Of a stretch of DNA of 64,000 nucleotides, positions 35,001-47,000 are shown piece after piece. The notes below the pieces were generated by a model. It did no database searches, was not told where the DNA came from, and saw only the letters and a program-made list of their open reading frames with translations. Location: NCBI GenBank assembly GCA_011033025.1, contig WFMF01000017.1, positions 558,001-622,000 of the forward strand. The letters are read 5' to 3'. The position numbers and the translations under genes are program-made. Position 1 is the stretch's first letter. Every line of letters begins with the position of its first letter. Source of the stretch: Beroe forskalii (lineage: Eukaryota; Ctenophora; Nuda; Beroida; Beroidae).

Positions 35001-36233
35001 TTCACTTGCAGATTGAGCTCGTTTTGTTCCTATTGCTCTGTTCTATAAGGTGCAGCCCAGAATTAATGCTTTTTCTAATATTGCTAATTTTGTCAGTCAA
35101 ATAAAGATAAAAATTCTGAAGTTGCTTTACAGAATCAATTAGATTTAGATTCAAACATTGCAGAATTACTATTAGGACTACGATATGGGGCAGATATACC
35201 TTCCACATCTATGTGGAAGCCAAACTATGTATAGCCAAGCAATTTTTGGTCTGATAGCTGATCAAAAACTAAAACTCTAACTTTGAAAAAGTCCAGGGCA
35301 AACTAAAATCATCATAAAACGTTTTCTTGATATGCCAAACTCCAAGGAGCTCCAGTAAATTTATAATCTCTATCACGCGTTATCTTAACACCTTTTTGTG
35401 TTGAATATTAAATATTGTGAGTGAGATTGGATGCGGTATTTTTAAAAGATTACTTGATGATTACATTAAATTTCAATGTTATCATCAATAAGCTTTAAAT
35501 AATCTTTGAAAATAATGCATCCAATCTGATCATGAATTTATCACGGCCGCCCAAAATCTAAATATAATATACACAAATAAGCAAAAGTAAGAACTTTCGA
35601 GTTATATAGAATTAAAAATTATCTTACTGTCCCCTAACTGACAATTATTGAGTTAAAGATCGTAGATCCTGTCCCCGGCCAAATTATTCACATTACTGAC
35701 AAATATGCTAGTTTTAATATTAATATGGTGTTTGATGAGTGAGTGTTTGTAATTGCTTCATGCCTTCTCACTCGAAATATTCTTAGCAGTCGAACTGAGA
35801 ATTCATTCAATGAGCAGTTTCTATGCAGTTTTTATTATTTGGAATTTGAACAAGGCAAAAGTGAGAAGTTTCGAGTAATATAAAATTAAAAATTATCTTA
35901 CTGGCCCTAACTGACGTGGCAATGTTCCCAGAAGTTATCAAAAGTTTAGAGCTTAAAAATTAAAAATATTGAAGCTGTTCAAAGATTAGAGAGTATTCTT
36001 TAGTAACATTACTCACAGTAGCTGTTGAAATCAAAAGTGACACACTCAGTTTTTACAGGACCAACTGAAATAAAGTGTCGTAAAACTGCTTTAGGGAAAA
36101 TTGACCCAAGTAGAACTTGTCGGTGAAACGTCATATGAAAGTAATCCTTGTGATCCTTTTAATATGACAGTATGACGTAGAATTGGGTAATTTTTACGTC
36201 GACTTTCTCTGATACACTTTCTTCGGCAGATCG
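35001..36233. other. Upstream region of BPI copy 1
   Basis: Contains the presumed promoter on the minus strand; no clear TATA box could be fixed. A ~104-bp hairpin (35,424-35,527; arms AGATTGGATGC and GCATCCAATCT, plus AAAGATTA / TAATCTTT) is also found in copy 2 at 50,514-50,601. Otherwise AT-rich and non-genic. Confidence 0.5.
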
Positions 36234-36500
36234 CTATTCCCTGACACCAGCACTACGTCAGATTACGTTTCATCGACACCAGCACTACGTCAGATTACGT
36301 TTCATTGACACCAGCAATATGTCAGATTACGTTTCATTGACACCAGCACTACGTAAGATTACGTTTCATTGACACCAGCACTACGTCAGATTACGTTTCA
36401 TTGACACCAGCACTACGTCAGATTTTGTTCATCAACACCAGCAATAAGTAAAATGGTATCATTGAAACGTAATCTGACGTAGTGCTGACACCAGTTTTAG
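36234..36500. repeat. 32-bp minisatellite, copy 1
   Basis: About seven units of TGACACCAGCACTACGTCAG plus ATTACGTTTCAT. One unit is inverted at 36,463-36,492. The paralogous array at 51,296-51,860 has about 17 units. Confidence 0.9.
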
Positions 36501-37718
36501 ACCAGAGTAAGTTCTACGTCTGATGACTTTTCACTGGTAGCAATTAAACTGGTGCCCCAAAACTAAAACTGTTGTCAAGATACGTTTTATATGGCTTAGA
36601 AATGGTGCCAACTTAATCAGTCAAATCTGTTATTAACGATTCGCCATTCGGTTCAGTTGGAACTTGCAGTCTGTGCCCACCCGACAATAACAAATTTGGG
36701 GCAGTCACACTAATAGTAGGTGCTTTAAGTAACGCGCGAAGATATTTTGAAGTAACGACATTTTAATGTTACGCGGCTGTTTAACAAAATTTTCGCGCCG
36801 CGCACGGCAGCGCACGCACACCAGGCCGGCCACCAATTCTGCTGTCTGCTGTGATTGAGTACACGAGGAAAATTTGACGAGACATAACTCAATCAGTCAA
36901 TTAATGATCAGACCAATATTTCTCATGCCAGGTGATTCAACAAAGCTCGACAGGAAGTTTGTATTTGTGGTAATTCGTAAGTGAAATACCTCGTCCAAAT
37001 GAAAGTAATTCCTGGCCTCTTACTTGTACATTGTTTGAGGAAACCCAATCACCCCGATACCACGACCAGTTATTAACTCCTGAGCTAAAACTTCGAACGA
37101 TAGTGTAGAGATGTCATGTAACGTAACGAACGAAATTTTTGCGCGCAGAATAGATTTGATTCCCGCGCTGCCATTCCTAAAATTATATTACAGCGTGTTC
37201 CAATAACGAATGTGCGTTTTTGTCACAAATGGCCCTGACCATTAGACCACACAGATGACAGTTCTATTTGATTTTGGCGGCGTTGTCCATTTGAAACATT
37301 GATAGATATTGAATGTATACATTGTCCTATTTTATTTGTAGAACACAGTAATAATCAACAAATTAAATGATGAAAGTCGAATTTAAAACATTACAATGTT
37401 TAAAAAGTAATTACTTCGATCTTTAAAAAGCCTAATGCCTATCCCTGAATTATCATAAATCTACAGTATGGACTGTCCGAATATTTAAATAATGTTGGAA
37501 GTTTTGAGTCATAGCTTGTAAAAATCGTTAACTTGTAGTGTTCAATTTAAGAACAATGGCTGGCTATTTCCATCCATTTTAAGAATTAACCTATTGAGCA
37601 GATATAACGATAAACAGTATTCAGAACATATCAAAATTTCCCAGGAAAATAAATTACTTAAAAACCGGTCAATAAATAAAACGGGCTGATCAATAATGAA
37701 CTCATGGGTAGGTTGGAA
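36501..37718. other. Non-genic region between array and BMS1
   Basis: Shares sequence with copy 2 up to about 36,733. It then holds a GC-rich stretch (36,725-36,850) with the hairpin-like TAACGCG / CGCGTAA pair, followed by AT-rich DNA that should include the 3' UTR of BMS1. No gene recognised. Confidence 0.5.
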
Positions 37719-40442
37719 TCAGTCTTCTTGGGCAGCCTTGTCCTTCTTTGCATTCTTCTGGTAGAACACTTTCCTTTGTTCCTTAGCTCGAGCTCCTTTC
37801 TTAGCGTCAACTTTGGCTTGCTCTGACGGAATGATTGCGATCATATATCGAAGGACATATATCAATGTCAAGAACAAACATGGCTTATCGGTCATTTCTG
37901 TTTTTCAGAAATAATGGGAACTTATGAAAAATTGTGCCACGTTTTCAGAGGTACTGGTTACGGTGGATACCGGATACGTGATGTCACATTTAAAATCATC
38001 ATCCACTAATTATTCGAAACTATTCGTAGTTCCCCATGCTTACCGGCAAGATATTTCTCCTTTTCCTTCTTTTTCTTCTCCAGTTTCTTCTTGTCACTTT
38101 CCTTCTGTGCAGTGAGTAGCTGCTGCATCAGCGATGTCAATCTTCTTTCACCTGTTGAAAGACAAAGTTGATAATATTTATTTTAAAAAACATCAAGGTA
38201 GCCATTATGAAGAGGAAAATTTTACAATAACTTTCTGGTGATCTCTCTCTTGCTATAATCAGGAATGGAGCTGCAAAACCTGCAATTTCAGCAATATCAT
38301 TTCAATCAAATCATACCTGGCTCGGACACGACAGCGCGTTTCGTCGTGTACAGCTGTTTCTTCCGTTTATTCTCAACTTTGGGTTTCGTCTTGAAGGGCA
38401 GCTCCTTTTGGAGTGATTTCGATACTGCCAGCGGTCGGAACACTTTAGCTCGGCGCTCTATCTCCTTGTAAATCGAGTCTTGGGGACGTTTAGAAACTAA
38501 GCAATGCATTTGGAAATGTCGGAATAAATCCTGAATGTATTGCAAATCATGGAACTGCATTATTTTCACAATTAATTTGAAAAACTGTTCGAAGTTCAAC
38601 CATACTTAGAAACTTCGCAATATTCTTAATATAAGTAAACGACTCCCTGAAAATTATAATACCTGTTTCACGGGTATCATCTCGCCTCGTTCCCTCCGGA
38701 GTTCTCCCACAGTTCGCATGCCACTCCACGCTTTATCCTTACTCAGCAGGTTGATGACTGGAGCGTAGAACCGGGGTACTTCCACACTCACCCAACACCG
38801 CAGAAACACGATGTCAGAGATCTGGATCTGAGGGAAACACGATGTCAGAGATCTGGATCTGAGGGGGAAATACGATGTCAGATATCTGGATCTGAGGAGT
38901 AGTGAGGATGATAAGGGTTCAATGCCGCACATTTTCAATTTCCGCCTGGATATACAGAATCCTCGAATCTCGCCTGGGGTTCTCATTTACGCTTTAATTT
39001 CGCAATTTTGATTAAAGGGCGATTTATAACTTGCCAAAAGCCTAACATACCTTGTCTTCGAATGACGCTCTGAAGGCGCCAGCGGGAGCGGACAGTGCTC
39101 GTTTGATCTGTCCTCTGATTCCACTCACAGTCTTGATCATGGCCCCTTCGAACTTAGACACCTGCGATTTGGCAATGATTCTACAAAATGCTAAAATGCC
39201 GCGATTCTTCATAGCCCCTAGTAAGCGTGGGTCCTGAGGCCAAGGAATTTTGTTCAATGTTTTTTTCTAGCATATTAAATCAATGATTATGGCCGCCATA
39301 CCATAATCTCTATTCCTAACCTCGAGTATTGAAGAAAACATTCCCTTGAGGAAGGCTGTGTTCTTGAAGATCTTGTAGGGGGTGCCGGTGAGTTTCAGCT
39401 TCTTCACAACATCAACGGTTTTGTCAAGTCCCAGCACCACTCCCGTGGCAACAATCCGAAAGGAGGAAGTTTTAGTGGCCGTAGCACCCTGGGAGAATAG
39501 ACCGGACTTAAAGTTATTATTTAATGACGAGTGCAGAAGAATCAGAAGAATATGGACAAACATGAAGCTTGACAACCTTAGAAATAATTGTTCAGTGGGT
39601 TTTGTCAGAGCATTGAAGAATTAATGAAGAATGAATAACTACACCAGCGCACCGCACTCTTTGCCATGACTTGATCAAAAAGGATGTCACTGACTTTGTC
39701 AACAAATAAACCCATTACCCCAAGGTCTGTGGTATACCTGAGTAGCAATGAAGGTAGTGTTGGGTGTCTGAAATAGTTACAATCTACCTGAGTAGCAATG
39801 AAGGTAGTGTTGGGTGGAGCCAGGGGTCCGTAGAACGTAGCGTGACAGTGCATGTGTTCAGGAGTGTACTTCAACATTCGTTGTCTCATGTTGTGGTCCT
39901 GGGAAACGATTGTACAACGCTATAAATTAACGTCACGAACGTTACAAACTCTTGATAATTCTATCGCGCTTAAAAAGTTAAAAAGTCTGAAAATACAAGA
40001 AAACTTTATAAAAATTTCAAAATTTTCAACACGTTCATTTTTCGATTGTTTATAGAATCTTATAAGAAATTTACAAATACTTTACCTGTATTGAGTAGAC
40101 TGGACGTGTCTGGAACCTACGCCATCCCAGGGACACTATGATAGGGTCTTGGTTCTTGAGAATCTTCGGATACCATCTAGCGGGGGATCAAATCAGTGAC
40201 TCGTCACAATTTCCGTTGGTTACCTATTCTCTCCGCTTGTTATTCTCAACATTTTTAATTTTAATTGAAAATACATCATCGTTGAAAATAATGAGGGAGA
40301 GCGTTCCTTGAACAGAAGCAAGAAAAAAAGGCAGATTGAAATATTTTATTCTACACACTAGGTGCATTTCCATAACATATCCCATTATCCTAACCTGTGT
40401 CGCTTGGTACGTGTCTGCAGTATTCCCATCTGATGCTCCAGA
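37719..40442 (-). CDS. BMS1, ribosome biogenesis GTPase, C-terminal exons only
   Basis: Minus-strand exons: about 40,395-40,442 ([11 protein letters not shown]), 40,086-40,176 ([18 protein letters not shown]), 39,788-39,898 ([18 protein letters not shown]), 39,321-39,488 ([18 protein letters not shown]), 39,051-39,161 ([18 protein letters not shown]), 38,663-38,827 ([18 protein letters not shown]), 38,317-38,478 ([13 protein letters not shown]), 38,044-38,151 (Lys-rich coiled coil) and 37,719-37,822 (stop TGA). BMS1 works in the small-subunit processome with RCL1 in the nucleolus. These ~360 codons are the conserved C-terminal third; the GTPase domain is absent, because the next upstream sequence is a BBS4 fragment. 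The phase between the exons ending at 38,663 and starting at 38,478 is off by one base, so a sequencing error or unusual splice site is likely. One acceptor (38,827-38,891) is triplicated. Confidence 0.92.
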
Positions 40443-40568
40443 CTAGCCACCCCATAATAATTCAATACAAACAATTGAAACTTTATAATTATCATATTAC
40501 GATGATTGAATGATTTGAGTTGCCTGTCGCTCCGTCAGCTCGTTTATATCATAGTATCATCTGCCCAG
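40443..40568. other. Junction between BMS1 and BBS4 copy 2
   Basis: About 125 bp separates the last recognisable BMS1 codons (minus) from the first BBS4 exon (plus). Both genes lack their 5' parts at this point, so a rearrangement or assembly breakpoint must lie here or very near. Confidence 0.7.
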
Positions 40569-42489
40569 GTAACGCGATGACGTACGACTCTCAGAACGTT
40601 AAAGCCATCATGGGAGCTGGCAGCATTATCCAGGATCACGGAGATTTCGATGTGGCTCTCACGAAGTACAGAGTGGCTGCTGCAGTCACCCCGGAGTCCC
40701 ATGCCCTGTGGAACAATATCGGTATGTGTCAAGTGGTCTTGGGGTTTGGTGAGATGATTATATAATCTTTCATCGCAGATTGCCGGGACAATCTTGTAAA
40801 ATTTCAATGAAAATTGTAAAGAGTGAGGATTGGAAGTGGGGACCTGATTGTTATGATGAAACGTTTCAAGTCCACAATTTCAATTATCACTCCGTCTAGT
40901 ATATACATTCTACAATGAAACAGTACCTATTGTACTTGTTCCCACTTCCCAGCTCTCTCCTTTCAGGGATGTGTTTCTTCGGCAAGAAGAAGTATGTGGC
41001 CGCTATCAGTTGTCTGAAGAGAGCCCACTACCTCGCACCATTCGAGTGGAGAACTTGCTACAACCTAGGTGCAGACTTCATATAAACCACGATTATGTCA
41101 TTTTACCTGGCGGACTCGCCGGGTATTGGACCGATGTTTTTCTACGATATTTGATATTTCCATGTTCCAACCACAAAAGGCTCGACATCTCAAAAACAAA
41201 ACTCGATTATAGCGCCGATATATGAATAAATTCTGCTGATAATAATGATAAAACCCTTTTATTTCCAGGCCTAGCACACCTCACGATGCACCAGTACGCC
41301 AGTGCTTTCCACTTCATCAGTGCTGCTATCAACCTTAAACCCAAGTTCGCTCCTCTCTTTATGCTACTAGGTGAGTATTAATCATCTAAAATCATAGAAT
41401 CTCGACATCAAGAAACGGATGGGTAGTACTTGGCTACATCATTAAAGCTATAGTTGATACTTCATGGTTTAAGTTGGAAATTATACCGCATTTTTTCATG
41501 TATTAGGATTTTTGAGCTTCATGGAATGATGTTATGCTTCTATCGCTTGGGGTACCTTCAAAGTGCTATGCAGTGCCAAAAATAAAAGCCCAAAGAAATG
41601 GTTTGAATGGAGATATCAAGTTATGTATTATATGTTATTTGTGTCCAGTGTGTACATTGTATTTGCCTCTGGCAAGTAGCACAGTGTACATGTCAACACC
41701 CTGCTGTCGCCTTATCCAGCTATTAGGACTACCAACTTCTTAGTTTTTAAATGAAATACTGCGCCACGGAATTGGTGTATAAATAGTTGATTGGAATTAA
41801 TTTGAAGGCATGTAATTGTTGATACCAGACCCACTGATGCAGACGGCTGAGAAGTATACGTGGCGCGTCAAACTTCGCGCCAGGGACTATCAGCGATAGT
41901 CAAGAAGGCATTTTAAGGAGAGAAAATTCCCAAGGAAGAGAGATCTTTTTGCTTTGAAATTATCAATCAAGAGATTTTGTTTCGCTCTATAATTGCCTTC
42001 AGTGTCTCAATTAAATAACCCTCAGGTGTTGCATTGACTCACTTAGAGGATGTTAATAATGCCAAACAGGCATACGAACAAGCCATCACCATTCAGTCAG
42101 ACGACCCCATGACGTAAGTTCTAAGTGCAATTTTTCTGAACCGAAGGTTTTAATTCATTAAATTACATTTGCTGATGGTGTATCCGCCGATGAAGCAATG
42201 AAGTCGATGCTAAACTTCATTGCTGACAGGGTTCATTCAACAAGAGCTATTTGTATATTAATTTTGGCTACAAGCCAATGTTCATTACAGTCCTTTAACT
42301 CTATTCACATGTATGTAAAATGCCAGGTATTTGAACTACGCCATAATGCTCCATAACAACGGCGAGAAGTCGCAAGCAGCAGCCCAGTACGCCAAGTTCG
42401 AGCTACACAACAAAACCAGGACAACAAATGATCCGGATGTCAATGCGCTGGTGGCTAAACTCGGTCCAATACTCCACATGGGATCCTAA
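40569..42489 (+). CDS. BBS4 (Bardet-Biedl syndrome 4) 3' exons, copy 2, 5'-truncated
   Basis: Five exons with consistent phases: 40,569-40,721 ([20 protein letters not shown], to WNNI), 40,967-41,068, 41,269-41,370, 42,026-42,113 and 42,327-42,489 (stop TAA). BBS4 is a TPR subunit of the ciliary BBSome. The exon set covers the middle and C-terminal TPR repeats. Introns are compact (about 200-655 bp) and represent the state without the insertions seen in copy 1. The start codon and the N-terminal TPR exons are missing: BMS1 lies head-on only ~125 bp upstream. In the exons shared with copy 1 the peptides agree. Likely a duplicated 3' fragment, or a gene split by misassembly. A candidate extra exon is at 42,537-42,622. 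Confidence 0.93.
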
Positions 42490-43774
42490 TAGCGGGGTTT
42501 AAGAGAAATCCTTGTGTTTTTCTTTCTGTTTTGCAGATGAGGGCGAGGCACTGATGGTCACACAGGCAACTTGGAACAGTTTCAGTTTGTTGGTGCAGAC
42601 AACAGCCTATGCTAAAGTGTAAAGTTACCTCTAACATGCTATAATATCTTTGTTCCATGGAACTGTAACATGAAGTCAGCCTTTTTATTTTCATATGGAT
42701 TTTTCCAGTTGGTTCCGATTAACTATAGTTTTAATATGTTAATATTTAGTTTCAAGAAATACCTAAAAGAAATTACCTACCCTCAACTATACAACCTCTG
42801 TGCCGAATGGTTCCCAACAGAAACATTCGGCTCGGTAAATAATCAATGGTATATTAAGGGACTGTTTTTGGTTTAATAACCACTTGGATTTTGTGTTTAT
42901 GGCAGCATTTGTTTGATTATCTGATTTCTAAACTTGTACATTTATTCACTGATATATTTATTATGTTGTATTTTATTTATTGAAGATGGTATTTAAATGA
43001 AGTTTTCATTTTGTTTATTTTACCCGGGGGAAGAGGGACACATAGTGAATAATCCGACGTAGAACTGCTTGAGGGAAATCTGATCAAACGTAGAACTGGT
43101 GTCAGCGAAACAAAATTTGACGTAGAACTGAGTCATAATTGCACTTAAAAGGCTACAGATAGCTTGAATAAAAGATTTGTTGACCTTCCATTCCGAGAGA
43201 AAAATTAGTTTGGTGACGTCATGTGAATATGGTGACCAAGAGCTTACGAATTCTTGTCATTTTCAACCATCAACAAAGTTATTTTCTGATATTTTCATTT
43301 CATAATTTCTGTGATTCCATAATTTCATCATCTTTGATCTGTTAATTAAGAATTCCGATTCTCGCTAGAAGACAGACTTTTAGAAGTTTGGAGTTTCTAA
43401 CGATTCCAAGCTGACTGACGAACTATCTTATTAGCGAAAGAGAACCTTGATCTACGGCGAACTCTTCTGGCATATACTTCGTAGAATGAAATTTAAACCG
43501 GGATTCAAATGCAAGTTTTAATTTATTATTGTATACATACAGGAATCACTTTGTTTATAAATCCGAAATTAATTGATATTAAATGAAAATTATTCAAATC
43601 GTTTTCCTAATGCGAAAGGATTAATATTTGTATATTTTCTGAATCATGCAGTTCTCTAATGAACCTGTTCCCCAAAATGAATATAAATTATAATCAGTGT
43701 GAGTTTAAAATGAGTCTCGAGATCGACTATAAACGTACAGTGTCTGGATAGGACTTTGTACTCCATACTCTAAA
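42490..43774. other. BBS4 / BPI intergenic 3' region, copy 2
   Basis: Mirrors 30,353-31,339, including the candidate BBS4 exon at 42,537-42,622 (EGEALMVTQATWNSF). About 345 bp (43,120-43,470) is absent from copy 1. A minus-strand AATAAA (43,522-43,527) may be the BPI poly(A) signal. Confidence 0.45.
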
Positions 43775-44030
43775 GCTGCGTTGTCTGCAAGTGCAAGTCC
43801 CTCACTGCTGCAAGTCCCTTGAAGCCTTGAGATTATTGCTGCAAGTCGATGGAGATCACTGCTGCAAGTCCCTTGAAGCCTTGAGATTATTGCTGCAAGT
43901 CCCTTGAGATTATTGCTGCAAGTCCCTTGAGATTATTGCTGCAAGTCCCTTGAGATTATTGCTGCAAGTGCAAGTCCCTCACTGCTGCAAGTCCCTTGAA
44001 GCCTTGAGATTATTGCTGCAAGTCGATGGA
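43775..44030. repeat. CTGCTGCAAGTCCCTTGAGA minisatellite, 3' end of BPI copy 2
   Basis: About nine units, against about 60 in copy 1. One internal unit (around 43,847) reads GCAAGTCGATGGAGAT, which is the end of the BPI coding sequence itself. This suggests the array grew from the 3' end of the gene. Confidence 0.93.
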
Positions 44031-47000
44031 GATGTCGTCAAGGTGGAGGAGAATGTACTCCTCCTGGTAGCTGATATCAGCCCTCCCCACCGTCAAATAC
44101 TCCTGTGGGATGTTCAGGGGGATCCCACTCCTCACGTCCTCCTCTATCATCTCCGCTAGATTCTCCTCCAGCATGCCATTCAGCAGTCGCTCTATCGCAT
44201 CCAGGATCCTGTCCCCCTCGTCAATCCTCCCCTGGCCAGACTCCTTCATCCCGGCTATGTCAACTCCGGCGTAGAGTTTCACGGCCCAGAGGTCGGCCGA
44301 GGCCGTGACATGAGGAATAAGAGAGTACCGGCCGTCCTTCTTAGCCAGCCTCACGGTTCCCTGCCATTCCGTCAGAGTCTCGAACTCCGTCTTTATCTCC
44401 AGCTTGGGAGAGTCGCTGAACAGCGCGACACGTGCTCGTAGGTTCACCGACACGGAGACCCCGGTGCTCGTGATGCGGACCTTTGGTGGGCCTGTGCTGC
44501 TGATCTTCACCGTCATGCGGGTGAATCCCGACAGGTCGCTCTCTGGGAACTTGACCTGGGTGGTGTTGAGGCGGGTGCCATATCGGCTCACATCAAAACT
44601 TACCTCGTCGCCTGATCTGCTGCTCTCTTCCAGTTCGAACTTTAGTAGGTTCAGATGGTGGAGGTTTTGGATGACTCTAGAGATCAGATCCTCAGTAAGC
44701 ACGATGGAGACCCCGCTGTTAGGACCTGGGACTGCGCTGCACCAGTCCCTCGCTTGTCTCCGTCCCTTGCGTGGCTGCTGCGTTGGCGGGATGAATGGTG
44801 GTGTCACAATACCTGGAGGAGAACTTGTGTTCTTCCCGCTCACTTCCATTGAAGCAGGAGTAGCGATTACAGCACATGTGTCACCTCCGGTTATAGCTGA
44901 CGGGCTGAAGTCTACTTTTAGCTCTCCTCCTGTTTTTAGTGGTAGCGAGAATTCCTGGTGAAACATGGCATCGTCAAAGTCGTCTGCTGCTGCGCCGAAC
45001 ACCTTGTTCACTCCCTTACACGCATTCTCCTCCATCTTATCCTTTAAATTGCCCTCAAAAAGCCAAACGACTATGTCAAGAATCCAGCTGTACCAAGATC
45101 CATTGATGTCAATGTCAAGGGACCCCATGTCGGCGCTGCAAGAACTCGGCTGATACGAAAAGCCAAACCGTCCGTCCGATTTCTGTCCGAGAATAACGCT
45201 AGTACCAATACTGAAGCCACTCGAACTAACGTCTACCCCTCCGCTCAAAGTTACTGAGTACCACCAGGTTTTCTTGCGCCACCTGAAGTACTTCAGTTGA
45301 AATAACAGAAAGCAATAAGGGATCGTTCACATATTACGTAATCACCTAGGGGGGGGGGATGTTTCCGAATGACTACGTAGCATATTATTGTAACAAATAC
45401 AATTACTGTAAACTTGATAACGAGGGAGAGGGGGTGGAATCGGTTAAAAATTGATTATGTAATATGTGAACGATGACTAAATAAAATATTAAAGTTAACC
45501 CTGCTAAAACTGGCACGAGGTTGATTCCACCTCGCCCTCCTCTTCATTTGGCCATAACTTAGCTGTTACTTAATGTATGAGTTATTGACACACATGTATT
45601 TTAGCAGAATTTTATCTGCTTTAAGACCATATAACTTTTATTTAACTATTATCTTAAAAACATTAAGAAATTTAGTGGTTTTTAAACATAATCAGAAAAA
45701 AATTGGCTGATATAGTGGTTTGTCCCCATTACTCTGCATCCAGAACCCGACCCGAGGTGGAATCAACCTCGCCCTCCCAGACACGCTAATTAGCTTACCT
45801 TAGTGGTAGAAATTATGATGTGTACTTATTATGACGAATGAAATTATGATCGGTACTAATTATGATGAAAAAATTTTGGGATAAAAACAAACATTTTTGG
45901 CGAACAACCAGTGGAATGAAATTTCATTATTTTTGAACCATTTTACCCGGCCGTTTGAACCAAAATTGTCCATAATCCTCCGAAATTTGGTCAAAAGTCA
46001 TGAAACAAGCCTTGATGCCGGCTATTTTCTGACAAAATCATTTCTTTTAGCATGATTTACAATTTTACATCCATAATAGTGCTAACTTTCAACATCATGG
46101 TGATTGGGAAGTTAATGCACAATGCACATTCACATTGTTTTTCGACCGATGTTGTCGGTGTTTTCATTTTGGATCAAATGTAAATTTGGTCTTTGATAAG
46201 GTCTGGCAGTAAGGTAGCTGTTTTCGGTGTTTTCATTTTGGATCAAATGTAAATTTGGTCTTTGATAAGGTCTGGCAGTAAGGTAGCTGTTTTCGGTGTT
46301 TTCATTTTGGATCAAATGTAAATTTGGTCTTTGATAAGGTCTGGCAGTAAGGTAGCTGTTTTCGGTGTTTTCATTTTGGATCAAATGTAAATTTGGTCTT
46401 TGATAAGGTCTGGCAGTAAGGTAGCTGTTTTCGGTGTTTTCATTTTGGATCAAATGTAAATTTGGTCTTTGATATTAAGGTCTGGCAGTAAGGTAGCTGT
46501 TTTCGGTGTTTTCATTTTGGATCAAATGTAAATTTGGTCTTTGATAGGGTCTGGCAGTAAGTTAGCTTATTTAGAGGTTAGGGCATTGGTTATTGGTATC
46601 AAATAAGTTGAGTGAAACTCCGTAATTTATGGAAACTCCATGATATGATAGCACCGCAACCTTTGATTTTGAAAATTTGCTGATTGAAGTTGTATCGCAA
46701 AGATGTGAAAAGGGCCTTGGAGCCAGCCATAATTTTTGGGCAACATGGTCATTGGTCATCCTGGTTGTTTCAACATGCTTTCTTAAAGTCTAAATAATGG
46801 TCGAATTTTGACAAAGTACAAATTATGATCGGTAGAAATTATGATGTGTAGAATTTATGATGCGTACTAATTATGATCATTTTGCGAAAATAATCATAAT
46901 TAGTACGCATCATAATTTCTACCACTAAGGTACTTGCAAGGAGGCGTTCCGTTGCCGTAATTTTGTAGATGTGATCACAGCACGTATCATATATCATAAG

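Larger units (their letters stand above)
19401..36733. repeat. Segmental duplication, copy 1 (BBS4 3' exons + BPI/LBP gene)
   Basis: Paralogous to 40,722-52,352: same exons, same introns and same flanking arrays. Homology starts at the first intron bases after the BBS4 exon that is present only in copy 2 (TATGTGTCAAGTGGTCTTGG at 19,403 and 40,723). It ends shortly after GGGGCAGTCACACT (about 36,710 and 52,325). Copy 1 is longer because of insertions in two BBS4 introns and a longer 3' minisatellite. Confidence 0.92.

Noticed and set aside
46130-46453. 107-codon frame with a 23-residue repeat on the minus strand
   Set aside because: The 69-bp units are nearly identical also at third positions, so the open frame follows from recent amplification inside a transposon.
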